Assembly (NCBI GenBank): GCA_964537075.1
Contig: CAZIBB010000009.1
Span: forward strand, 1 to 26,029
Length of the DNA stretch: 26,029 bases
DNA from: CAYTED01 sp964537075
GTDB taxonomy: Bacteria; Patescibacteriota; Minisyncoccia; Moranbacterales; UBA1568
Direction: 5' to 3'
The position numbers and the translations under genes are program-made. Shown here one piece after another: positions 13,731-21,086 of the stretch. The notes below the pieces were generated by a model. That model was not told where the DNA came from and did not search any database. It saw only the letters and a program-made list of their open reading frames with translations. The stretch's first letter is position 1, and the number at the start of each line of letters is the position of its first letter.

Positions 13731-14381
13731 ATGAAAAAAGAAAAAAAGAAAAATAAGGAAGGGAAGTCGGATATTGATGTTCAATGCGCCGATGGGGGAG
13801 CTCCGAGTACGATGAGGCTTCGGAGTGAGCAAATTATGAAGGCTGGAGTGTTGGTTATCGGTGCCGCCGGTATCATCAGTCTCGCTGCTGTGGCGCCTGG
13901 ACTATTAGGTATATTCGGTACATATAAAAATTTCAGTAGGTCTCGGGCGCGGCACTACGAATCACCGGCGCATATTCGGAAGATAGTGACTAAGATGCAG
14001 CGCAGCGGGCTCGTGTATATGTATGAGCGTCGGGGTGATACGGTAGTCAGACTGACGGAGAAGGGTCGCCGCGAATTGTCCAGATATATAATGAAGGAGA
14101 AACTCATCAAGCCATTGAGATGGGATGGTTATTGGCGGATTATCATTTTTGATATATCTGAAAAGAGGCGGTACGCCCGTGATCGGATTCGGATGCATAT
14201 CGAAGAGCTTGGTTTCGTAAAGTTGCAAAATAGCGTATGGGTGTATCCGTATGAATGTGAAGAACTAGTGGCTCTTCTGAAGGCGGACTTTGAAGTGGGG
14301 AAAGAAGTCTTGTATATAGTTGCAAGAGAGATAGAGGGAGAGGTGTTTCTTCAGGAGAAATTTAATGTAAAAGAGCCATGA
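13731..14381 (+). CDS. Membrane-anchored winged-helix protein with Cas2-like/PaaX-C domain
   Basis: The protein has 216 residues. A lysine-rich start is followed by a hydrophobic segment at about 38-62 (VLVIGAAGIISLAAVAPGLL), a winged-helix-like region at about 70-120 (IRKIVTKMQRSGLVYMYERR, then VVRLTEKGRRELS), and a ferredoxin-like domain at about 131-205. That domain reads WRIIIFDISEKRR with LGFVKLQNSVWVYPYEC, the pattern shared by Cas2 nucleases and the PaaX C-terminal domain. The Asp at the end of its first strand (D141), metal-binding in Cas2, is kept. No cas1, effector or CRISPR is nearby. Such stand-alone proteins are common in CPR genomes and are often labelled Cas2; their role is not established. 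It is surrounded by five palindromes, so a repeat-binding regulator or nuclease is plausible but unproven. There is no strong ribosome site; ATG 13731 is the first start. Confidence 0.8.
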   Translation: MKKEKKKNKEGKSDIDVQCADGGAPSTMRLRSEQIMKAGVLVIGAAGIISLAAVAPGLLGIFGTYKNFSRSRARHYESPAHIRKIVTKMQRSGLVYMYERRGDTVVRLTEKGRRELSRYIMKEKLIKPLRWDGYWRIIIFDISEKRRYARDRIRMHIEELGFVKLQNSVWVYPYECEELVALLKADFEVGKEVLYIVAREIEGEVFLQEKFNVKEP

Positions 14382-14463
14382 TGAAAATGGGGTGAAGGCA
14401 CTTCTAAATCCTCTAATGTGATCCTTTGAAAGACCCTTTTTTTATCTCGTATCCTTTTTTATA

Positions 14464-14499
14464 ATCCACAGATATAAGCGGTCGCTGACATCTGTGGAT
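14464..14499. repeat. 36-bp ATCCACA palindrome, copy D5
   Basis: It has arms ATCCACAGAT/ATCTGTGGAT and core AGCG-GT-CGCT, lying 82 nt after the Cas2-like gene. Flanks from 14432 to 14509 match those of D1 (ACCCTTTTT, CGTATC, poly-T, ATA before; GGAATGATT after), so the two outer copies form long direct repeats around the locus. Confidence 0.85.
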
Positions 14500-14574
14500 G
14501 GAATGATTTATAGAGAGGGCGTAGGAGTGAATGGGGTTATAAAAATAAAGGACGGTTCTTTGTTTTGTGGGAGA

Positions 14575-14603
14575 TTGCTTGGAGGGGGGATTTCGGGTAG
14601 AAT
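14575..14603 (+). promoter_or_regulatory. Promoter of trpS
   Basis: TTGCTT (14575-14580), a 17 nt spacer and TAGAAT (14598-14603). The start would be near 14610, only 5 nt before the first in-frame ATG (14615) and 17 nt before the second (14627). Confidence 0.55.
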
Positions 14604-14626
14604 GGGAGTAATTAATGTTTACGATT

Positions 14627-15799
14627 ATGGCTCAAAAGAGGATATTTTCAGGGATACAACCGTCGGGAAAACTGCATATCGGGAATTATTTGGGAGCCAT
14701 TCGTCAGTGGGTGGATTTGCAGAACGAGTATGATTCACTGTTTTGCATCGTTGATTTGCATGCGATTACCGTTTCGCAGAGTCCGGAAGAATTGCGAAAA
14801 AAGACACTGGAAATCGCGAAAATTTATCTCGCATCAGGCATCGATCCGGAAAAATGTATATTGTTCGTACAATCTCAAGTTTCGGAGCACGCTGAGCTGA
14901 TGTGGATTTTGAATACAATTACGCGCAATGGTGATTTAACGAAGATGACTCAGTTCAAAAGTAAGAGCGGAATAGATTTTGATTTTGAAGAAATTGAAAA
15001 TTACTTTTTGCAACTTAAAAAAGAATATATAAGACAAGACACCCCTCTTGATAAGGAGGCTTTAGATTTTTTAGAGAAAACAAATTCAAGGAAAACTCCG
15101 GAGGAAGTCGAGGCAGAATTCGCCTTGTTGCAATTTAGCGAGGTTTTGAAGAATTTTAAAAAATCTTTCAATCAAGTTAGTGTCGGGCTCTTCGATTACC
15201 CCGTGCTCATGGCGGCGGATATTCTGCTCTATGATACGGATGTCGTGCCGGTGGGCAAGGATCAAATGCAGCATGTCGAGCTCTCCCGTACGCTCGCGAG
15301 ACGGTTTAATGAGAAGTTTGGTGAGACATTCGTGATCCCGGAAGGAAAGCTTTCCAAGGAAGGCGCGCTCATCATGGGTCTCGATGATCCGACCAAGAAA
15401 ATGTCGAAGTCGGCGTCGAGTGAATATAATTACATCGCGCTTTCTGACACGCCGGATCAGGTGCGGAAGAAAATCATGAAGGCCGTGACGGATAGTGGGT
15501 CAGAAATCGCGTATAGCGAAAGCAAGCCTGCCATGAGAAATCTTATTAATATTTATTCACTTCTTTCAGGAAAAACTCCGGAGGAAATAGTGGTGATGTA
15601 TAAAAGCAAGGGTTACGGCGATTTCAAGAAAGACCTTGCGGAAGTGGTGGTAGGATTTCTCGAACCGTTTCAGGCCAGGCTTGCAGCGCTTGATGATGAA
15701 TTTGTCTTGAAAATACTTTCTGAAGGAGCAATGAATGCGAGTGAATTGGCGAAGAAAAAAATTCTTGAGGTCAGAAAAAAAATTGGTTTTTTAAGTTGA
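14627..15799 (+). CDS. trpS: Tryptophanyl-tRNA synthetase
   Basis: TrpRS is a cytoplasmic class Ic enzyme that charges tRNA-Trp. From ATG 14627 it has 390 residues; ATG 14615 would add four. The PSGKLHIGNYLGA motif (the HIGH equivalent, first His at about 17) and KKMSKS (at about 257-262) are intact, as are VGLFDYPVLMAADILLY and the tRNA-facing C-terminal helices. Compared with usual TrpRS of about 330 residues there is an extra segment at about 115-182, between the DLTKMTQFKSKS stretch and VSVGLFDY. It is Lys/Glu/Phe-rich and predicted helical, and its DNA is more AT-rich than the rest. The reading frame is unbroken through it, so this is an insertion rather than a frameshift. The promoter is directly upstream. 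Confidence 0.93.
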   Translation: MAQKRIFSGIQPSGKLHIGNYLGAIRQWVDLQNEYDSLFCIVDLHAITVSQSPEELRKKTLEIAKIYLASGIDPEKCILFVQSQVSEHAELMWILNTITRNGDLTKMTQFKSKSGIDFDFEEIENYFLQLKKEYIRQDTPLDKEALDFLEKTNSRKTPEEVEAEFALLQFSEVLKNFKKSFNQVSVGLFDYPVLMAADILLYDTDVVPVGKDQMQHVELSRTLARRFNEKFGETFVIPEGKLSKEGALIMGLDDPTKKMSKSASSEYNYIALSDTPDQVRKKIMKAVTDSGSEIAYSESKPAMRNLINIYSLLSGKTPEEIVVMYKSKGYGDFKKDLAEVVVGFLEPFQARLAALDDEFVLKILSEGAMNASELAKKKILEVRKKIGFLS

Positions 15800-15830
15800 T
15801 GAATATTCATTCTCAACCGGGGTACGTTGA

Positions 15831-15859
15831 TTGACGAGGAAGCCATGATGGAGTAGTAT
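15831..15859 (+). promoter_or_regulatory. Promoter of the 154-residue hypothetical gene
   Basis: TTGACG (15831-15836), a 17 nt spacer and TAGTAT (15854-15859), with a start near 15866 and a ~38 nt leader. Confidence 0.55.
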
Positions 15860-15891
15860 CTTCACGAAGCAGTTCCTATACAAACCACAAT

Positions 15892-15897
15892 GGAGGA
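15892..15897 (+). promoter_or_regulatory. Shine-Dalgarno GGAGGA
   Basis: GGAGGA lies 7 nt upstream of ATG 15905. This favours 15905 over the ATG at 15890, which would overlap the ribosome site. Confidence 0.7.
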
Positions 15898-15904
15898 TAA
15901 TGCC

Positions 15905-16369
15905 ATGAAGGATGTTCCTATCAAGGATACGATGTTGCATCAGGCATGGGAGCTTTGTACTGATTTTTTCCGAGTCTTCTTTGGTGCGGTTTTTCCTGCA
16001 CCGCGTCCAACTCTATTTTTTCCAGGCGTTCTTCCATGTACGATGGAGGGCACTTCGCTGGTGTACGACCTCCTCATGAGTGGAAAGGGAAATGTGCAAG
16101 ATATCAGCAATATTTTGCAGCAAGAGCTTGTACCATATTTCTCCGAAAAAAGAATGACGGTACGCATATTCGAGGCAGATGCGAGTACGATTTCTTTCCG
16201 TCTGATTGAGTATCCTGGCGCATGTGCCAGCTTGAAGCTTTCGAAACAGGGATGGAAACTATTCGTTCCGCAAAATCTTCTCGCCGGCCCATCTTATATC
16301 GAGTGTGTGAAAAAATGGGATGACATCGCCAGAAATATGGCGCAAATCTTCTCAAACCGGTATTTGTGA
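15905..16369 (+). CDS. Hypothetical protein, 154 residues
   Basis: I do not recognise a family. It appears soluble, with one moderately hydrophobic stretch (FFRVFFGAVFPAPRPTLFFP, about 19-38) that could lie on a membrane but is proline-broken. The middle (SGKGNVQDISNILQQELVPY) looks helical, and the end (GWKLFVPQNLLAG, then YIECVKKWDDIARNMAQIF) mixes strand and helix. The start is set by a clear Shine-Dalgarno. It has its own promoter and is followed by a terminator, so it is a single-gene unit between trpS and the rhodanese gene. Its independent signals make it likely to be a real gene. Confidence 0.7.
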   Translation: MKDVPIKDTMLHQAWELCTDFFRVFFGAVFPAPRPTLFFPGVLPCTMEGTSLVYDLLMSGKGNVQDISNILQQELVPYFSEKRMTVRIFEADASTISFRLIEYPGACASLKLSKQGWKLFVPQNLLAGPSYIECVKKWDDIARNMAQIFSNRYL

Positions 16370-16388
16370 TGATGCGCCGTATTGACTC

Positions 16389-16424
16389 GGGTCAGTGTTG
16401 GTATTCCAACGTGGCCCTTTTTTT
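16389..16424 (+). terminator. Rho-independent terminator
   Basis: The stem GGGTCA..GTTGG / CCAAC..TGGCCC with loop TATT is followed by TTTTTTT. It closes the hypothetical gene 19 nt after its stop. Confidence 0.85.
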
Positions 16425-16467
16425 GTATTTTCTGGCGAATCAGGGGAAAAGATGATACTCTGAAAAT

Positions 16468-16815
16468 ATGAATGCGAAAACATTGAAAAACTTGTTGGAG
16501 AAGGGCGATGAGCCGATACTCTTGGTCGATGTCCGTGAGCCTTCCGAGCTCTCAGATGAGCCATATTTCGAGGTTCTTCCGGAGAATTATCTCACTCTTT
16601 CGTTGATCATGCTCTCAGTTTTGCCACAGGAGGAGCTCACCGCGAGGATCGCTTCTGTGAGAGCTCGTCTTCATTGGGAGGATCGTGATATCCGTATCGT
16701 GACACTGTGTCGCTCTGGGAGACGTTCAGAGATGGCTTGTGCATATTTTTCACCCCTCGGCTTTTCGGTCGAGAGTCTGGATGGGGGCTACGGTGCGTGG
16801 ATGATGGAGTCCTAA
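16468..16815 (+). CDS. Rhodanese-like domain protein
   Basis: This is a single rhodanese fold of 115 residues. It has the opening LLVDVREPSELS (about 18-29), the active-site loop CRSGRRS with Cys81 as the sulfur-carrying residue, and the closing LDGGYGAWM. Such small proteins move sulfane sulfur to acceptors or act in redox control; the partner is unknown. The ATG is only 8 nt downstream of a possible -10 (GATACT, 16454-16459), so the transcript may be leaderless. The PBP gene follows after 84 nt. Confidence 0.88.
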   Translation: MNAKTLKNLLEKGDEPILLVDVREPSELSDEPYFEVLPENYLTLSLIMLSVLPQEELTARIASVRARLHWEDRDIRIVTLCRSGRRSEMACAYFSPLGFSVESLDGGYGAWMMES

Positions 16816-16899
16816 CTGATCTTTTTTTGAAAACATAAAATTGGATTTTTTTCCGGAACGGCCATCGCCTCCGGGATGACGAATAGCACGCCTACCTGA

Positions 16900-18936
16900 A
16901 TGATGGAAGAAAACTCAAGTGCTATGAAAATCGTATTGATGAAATCCGGTTTGTGGTTGCTTGGGGGAATGTCGATCCTCCTTCTTTTGCTTTCTCCATT
17001 CCGAGCACTCCCCTCAGCCGAGACTGTTTGGTTGACACCGCAGGCAGAGACATCATTTTTGTATGACCGGACAGGGATGCATGTGCTCTATGAAGTTCAT
17101 GGCGATTTCGATCGGAGGATACTCTCGCATGATGAGATACCGGATATCATGCGTCATGCCGCGATGGCGACCGAGGATAAGAACTTCATGCATCATCTCG
17201 GTGTGGATCCTCTCGGGGTCATACGCGCACTCCTCGTAAATACCCGTGAAGGAAAAATAGTGCAGGGTGGATCGACGATTACCCAGCAACTCGTGCGTAA
17301 TCTGACGCAGTCCCGAAAGAAAACGGTATACCGAAAAATACGGGAAATGCTTCTCGCGATCGAACTTGAACTTCATTATAATAAAAAAGATATTCTCGAT
17401 CGATATCTCAATACCGTTCCTTTCGGTAATAATCTTTATGGTGTGGGCGCGGCCTCGGATGCTTTTTTCGGAAAGCCCGCTTCGGAGCTCTCCACTGATG
17501 AAGCGGCGATGCTCGCATCCCTTCTCAAGGCGACGAGCACCTATTCGCCCTATGGGGAAAATATCGACGCTCTCAATTATCGAAAAAGCGCCATTCTTCT
17601 CTCCATGCGAGGCGAAGGATATATCACCAAGACGGAGTATGAGAAGGCGCTTCTCATTGATACCGTCGCCAAAGTGTTACCGAGAGAGGATCGCATCGCG
17701 GCGCCGCATTTCGTTTTCTCCGTACTTGATCTCCTCGAAGAAAGATATGGTCGGAATCGCATTGAAGAGGGTGGTCTTTCTATCACGACGACGCTCGATT
17801 GGGAAACACAGGCGATGGTGGAGAAAATCGTCTCGGAGAAAGCTCTTGAAAATGATCGTCGTTTTCAGGCTGAGAATGCGGCGGCGACGGTACTTGATGT
17901 TGCGACCGGCGAAGTGCGGGCAATGGTCGGGAGCCGGAATTTTTTTGATACGACAATAGATGGCGAAGTGAACGTGGTTCTGCGTCCGCGGCAACCGGGT
18001 TCATCATTCAAGCCGATCATTTATTCCGCCGCCTTTGAGAAGGGGTATCAGCCGGAAAATATGATTACCGATGCCAAGGTGAATTTCGGTATGGACGGGT
18101 CGGGTCAATCGTATATACCGAGAAATTACGACGGGAAATTTCACGGTACCATCACGCTTCGTCAGGCACTTTCCAATTCGCTCAATGTTCCTGCTGTGAA
18201 AATGCTCGATGCCATCGGCCTTGATACCGGCATCGCGATGGCGAAGAATCTCGGCCTCTCAACCCTGGATATTCCGGTGCATTTCGGACTTTCTTTCGCA
18301 CTTGGGTCAGCTGATGTGTTGCTCCTTGATATGGTTTCGGCATTCTCGGTATTCGCGCGCGACGGAACCTATATCGCGCCGCGGATGATACTTTCCGTGA
18401 AGAAAAGTGGCGAAGAACTTTTTCGCCATGAAACGAACGAACATCGGGCGATGAATACGGAAACGGCGAGGAAAATAAATTCCATTCTCTCGGACAATCA
18501 GGCTCGTTCCATGATTTTTGGATCGCATTCACCGCTTAGTTTTCCGGGGAATGTCGTCGCCGCAAAAACAGGGACATCACAGGAATTTCGTGATGCCTGG
18601 ACGCTTGGGTATACGAGAAATTTCGCGCTTGGAGTGTGGGTGGGGAATAATGATCATCGTCCGATGCGTCCTGGTGCGGACGGCGTGTTCGTCGCGGCAC
18701 CCATCTGGCGGGGTATCGTCGACCGATTGCTTCTCGACTCTCCGACGGAATCGTTCATCGCCTATACGAAAACCGCCGCGGAACCGGGACTGAAACTGGT
18801 CGATGAATCGCAGGCAATCATCACCTATTATCGGATCAGTACTGGTAAGAGAATCTCCCCTGAAAAAGCGATGCGTCTTGGTCCGGACAAGGTTCGTGTT
18901 CAAAAGGACTATCCTGAAATACATCTGACCAATTGA
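16900..18936 (+). CDS. Class A penicillin-binding protein (PBP1A-type)
   Basis: This bifunctional peptidoglycan synthase has 678 residues. A transmembrane anchor at about 12-32 is followed by the GT51 glycosyltransferase domain, with ATEDKNF (catalytic Glu92) and QGGSTITQQLVRN, and then the transpeptidase domain. The transpeptidase motifs are S368-S-F-K371 (SxxK), S427-L-N429 (SxN) and K556-T-G-T-S. All catalytic residues are present. It acts outside the membrane, polymerising lipid II and cross-linking stem peptides, and complements RodA encoded earlier in the window. The length is somewhat below E. coli PBP1A because the accessory C-terminal domain is short. The start is ATG 16900 or 16903; ATG 16924 is also possible. 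No Shine-Dalgarno is evident. Confidence 0.93.
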   Translation: MMEENSSAMKIVLMKSGLWLLGGMSILLLLLSPFRALPSAETVWLTPQAETSFLYDRTGMHVLYEVHGDFDRRILSHDEIPDIMRHAAMATEDKNFMHHLGVDPLGVIRALLVNTREGKIVQGGSTITQQLVRNLTQSRKKTVYRKIREMLLAIELELHYNKKDILDRYLNTVPFGNNLYGVGAASDAFFGKPASELSTDEAAMLASLLKATSTYSPYGENIDALNYRKSAILLSMRGEGYITKTEYEKALLIDTVAKVLPREDRIAAPHFVFSVLDLLEERYGRNRIEEGGLSITTTLDWETQAMVEKIVSEKALENDRRFQAENAAATVLDVATGEVRAMVGSRNFFDTTIDGEVNVVLRPRQPGSSFKPIIYSAAFEKGYQPENMITDAKVNFGMDGSGQSYIPRNYDGKFHGTITLRQALSNSLNVPAVKMLDAIGLDTGIAMAKNLGLSTLDIPVHFGLSFALGSADVLLLDMVSAFSVFARDGTYIAPRMILSVKKSGEELFRHETNEHRAMNTETARKINSILSDNQARSMIFGSHSPLSFPGNVVAAKTGTSQEFRDAWTLGYTRNFALGVWVGNNDHRPMRPGADGVFVAAPIWRGIVDRLLLDSPTESFIAYTKTAAEPGLKLVDESQAIITYYRISTGKRISPEKAMRLGPDKVRVQKDYPEIHLTN

Positions 18937-19045
18937 CTTTCCATAAATTCGTTCCCGGTCGGGAATCCCTCGTATATTTTCGGTATGAAGGCGGACGAAG
19001 ATTTTTCTCAACCGCTTTTCCGTCGAGAAAGAGATGAGAGAGGGA

Positions 19046-20560
19046 TCACGCCTTGAACGTTTCTTTGCGGATGGCATGGCGAATATGTGATTTGGCATTG
19101 TTCGTCTTGACGAAGGAAAGCCAGTCACGACTCGGATGTTTCCGATCCCGTGTGGTGATGATTTCGACGCGCTCACCGTTTTTTATCTTGTAATCGAGCG
19201 GCACCATTTTCCCTTCGACTTTCGCTCCTGTGGCGCGGTCACCGATTTCCGAATGGATGGCATATGCGAAATCGATCGGCGTGGCATCTTCGGGGAGATC
19301 GATGATATCGCCCTTGGGGGTGAATGCGAAGATGTGGTTCTTGAAGAAATCGATTTTCAATCCCTCGAGAAATTCCGCATCGTCGCGTCCGATCTCATGC
19401 TGCCATTCCTGGAGCTGGCGTACCCAGGTGAGCCCCTTGGTCGGATTGACGGCGGATGCGACTTTCTTCTTCGTGAAGAGCGTGCGCCAGCCCGTGCGTT
19501 CCTGCTCGGTATAGATCCAATGTGCGGCGATGCCGTATTCCGCCTCAGTGTCCATTTTCCGCGTGCGGATCTGCACTTCGAGGATGCGCCCTTCCGGTCC
19601 GAAAATGCTCGTATGAAGCGATTGATAGCCGTTCGGTTTTGGGAGCGATATATAGTCTTTGATACGGCCGACTAAAGGGCGGTATCTCTTGTGGACGATG
19701 CCGAGTGCCTCGTAGCAGTCGGCGATGGTCGGCACGATGATGCGGATGGCGATGGTGTCGTAGACCCGCTTGATATCCATGTCATGATGCTTGAGTTTCA
19801 GGAAGAGCCGGTAGAGATGCTTCTTTCGTCCGCTGACCGCGATCGTTTGGATTTTTTCCTCGAGGAGCTCCTTTCGGAAGAGATCGACGATGGTATCGAT
19901 ATCGGTCTGACCGTTTCTGAGATACTGATCGGAAATATCCTTGGTGAGAGTGTAGTTTTTCGGATCGAGGTATTTGAAGGAGAGATCCTCGAGCTCGCCC
20001 TTGATCTCACCGATGCCGAGACGATTGGCGATCGGCGCATAGACATCCATGGTTTCCTGCGCGATGCGGAGCTGCTTGTCCGTCGGCAGGACATCGAGGG
20101 TCTGCATATTGTGCAGTCGATCAGCGAGCTTGACGATGACGACACGGATGTCCTCGGCCATGGCGAGAAACATCTTCCGAAGATTCTCGAGAAAATATTC
20201 CTCCCGGGATCCGCGCAATTTTATCTTTCCGAGTTTGGTGATACCGTCGACGATGTGGGCGACCGTCGGTCCGAATTTTTTTTCGATGTCCGAGAGAGGG
20301 ATCGCCGTGTCTTCCGGGACATCATGGATGAGTCCGGCGATGACCGTCGAGGCGTCCATGCCGATGTTCGAGAGGATCTTCGCCGTAGCGATCGTATGGG
20401 TCACATAGGGGACACCGGATCGGCGGAGTTGACCCTCATGGGCTTCGGTGGCGAATGAAAAGGCCTCCTCGATACGCTTTTTATCCTCCGTGGAAAAAGG
20501 TCTCGGTGCGGCCTGGAAAATATCTTCGACGGTGAGCGGGATGGTATCCATAGATTTCAT
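19046..20560 (-). CDS. rel: Bifunctional (p)ppGpp synthetase/hydrolase (Rel/SpoT)
   Basis: This RSH enzyme makes and degrades the stringent-response alarmone (p)ppGpp. From ATG 20560 it has 504 residues. The HD hydrolase domain (about 25-180) keeps VTHTIATAKI, LIHDVPEDT and KLADRLHNMQT. The synthetase domain (about 210-345) keeps YDTIAIRIIV and RIKDYISLPKPNGYQSLHT; its RxKD form is the one linked with bifunctional Rel rather than RelA. A TGS domain (about 400-460, FTPKGDIIDLPEDATPIDFA) follows. The protein ends shortly after TGS, so the usual helical, zinc-finger and ACT regulatory domains (about 230 residues) are absent. It is transcribed divergently from the Fur-family gene, and a promoter lies about 10 nt upstream of its ATG. 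Confidence 0.93.
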   Translation of the reverse strand: MKSMDTIPLTVEDIFQAAPRPFSTEDKKRIEEAFSFATEAHEGQLRRSGVPYVTHTIATAKILSNIGMDASTVIAGLIHDVPEDTAIPLSDIEKKFGPTVAHIVDGITKLGKIKLRGSREEYFLENLRKMFLAMAEDIRVVIVKLADRLHNMQTLDVLPTDKQLRIAQETMDVYAPIANRLGIGEIKGELEDLSFKYLDPKNYTLTKDISDQYLRNGQTDIDTIVDLFRKELLEEKIQTIAVSGRKKHLYRLFLKLKHHDMDIKRVYDTIAIRIIVPTIADCYEALGIVHKRYRPLVGRIKDYISLPKPNGYQSLHTSIFGPEGRILEVQIRTRKMDTEAEYGIAAHWIYTEQERTGWRTLFTKKKVASAVNPTKGLTWVRQLQEWQHEIGRDDAEFLEGLKIDFFKNHIFAFTPKGDIIDLPEDATPIDFAYAIHSEIGDRATGAKVEGKMVPLDYKIKNGERVEIITTRDRKHPSRDWLSFVKTNNAKSHIRHAIRKETFKA

Positions 20561-20569
20561 ATATGTCTG

Positions 20570-20599
20570 AGTATATCCCCTTCCTCCCCCCTTTGACAA
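20570..20599 (-). promoter_or_regulatory. Promoter of rel (minus strand)
   Basis: Read on the minus strand: TTGTCA (20599-20594), an 18 nt spacer and TATACT (20575-20570). The start would fall near 20563, just 3 nt before the ATG at 20560, giving an essentially leaderless mRNA. The -35 overlaps the -35 of the divergent Fur-family promoter. Confidence 0.6.
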
Positions 20600-20622
20600 A
20601 TGCAACTGAGTTGCAGTATAGT
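20593..20622 (+). promoter_or_regulatory. Promoter of zur-znuACB operon
   Basis: A perfect TTGACA (20593-20598), an 18 nt spacer and TATAGT (20617-20622). The start would be near 20629, only about 3 nt before ATG 20632. The spacer is occupied by a palindromic operator. Confidence 0.8.
20601..20615. promoter_or_regulatory. Probable Zur-type operator (7-1-7 palindrome)
   Basis: TGCAACTGAGTTGCA is a perfect inverted repeat with a one-base centre, the geometry used by Fur-family dimers. It fills the space between -35 and -10 of the regulator's own promoter, so binding would block RNA polymerase. It also abuts the -35 of rel. Confidence 0.75.
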
Positions 20623-20631
20623 GAAAGGGAT

Positions 20632-21063
20632 ATGAATACCAATGTACAAAATTTCAATGTATTGATTGATTCTGTCTCTTCGCGGGTACCACGGATGACG
20701 AAGTCACTCCTGGCGCTTCTTTCGGTACTGCATGCCTCCCCTGGTCCGATTTCAGTTCAGGAACTGATGCGGCGGTTGGCGAGTCGAAGGATATCGATCA
20801 ATAAGGTGACGGTCTACCGGAAATTGGAATTGCTTCGTACCATCGATGTCGTGCAGGAAGTGCTTCTGTCAGGTGAGAAAAAATATTATGAGCTGACGCG
20901 CGAGCACCATCACCATTTGGTATGTCTTTCTTGTGAGCAGGTGACCGATTGGGTGCCGGATGAGTCCCTGCTGAGAAAAGAAGAGTCGCGTCTCGGGAGG
21001 CAGGGTTTTCAGGTAAGGTATCATTCGCTGGAACTATTCGGGCTCTGTAGGCAGTGCTTGTAA
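20632..21063 (+). CDS. zur: Fur-family metal regulator, probably Zur
   Basis: The protein has 143 residues from ATG 20632; the frame opens further upstream, but that would run through the promoter and operator. The N-terminal winged helix (about 20-85) contains ISINKVTVYRKLELL, the family's recognition helix. The metal region has EHHHHLVCLSCEQV (His 92-95, Cys 98 and 101) and a second CxxC, C139-R-Q-C142, which form the structural zinc site. Family members repress metal uptake genes when the metal is plentiful. Zinc is the most likely ligand because the next three genes encode a Znu-type ABC importer; manganese is possible. It likely represses its own operon through the adjacent palindrome. 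Confidence 0.88.
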   Translation: MNTNVQNFNVLIDSVSSRVPRMTKSLLALLSVLHASPGPISVQELMRRLASRRISINKVTVYRKLELLRTIDVVQEVLLSGEKKYYELTREHHHHLVCLSCEQVTDWVPDESLLRKEESRLGRQGFQVRYHSLELFGLCRQCL

Positions 21064-21075
21064 TGCATGGCAAAG

Positions 21076-21081
21076 AGAAGG
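21076..21081 (+). promoter_or_regulatory. Shine-Dalgarno AGAAGG of znuA
   Basis: AGAAGG lies 5 nt before ATG 21087. It supports this start over the GTG at 21054 inside the end of the regulator gene. Confidence 0.6.
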
Positions 21082-21086
21082 TGAAA

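Noticed and set aside
19691..20458. 255-residue plus-strand open frame
   Set aside because: It is the reverse-strand shadow of rel, rich in Asp/Glu/Val runs typical of antisense frames.
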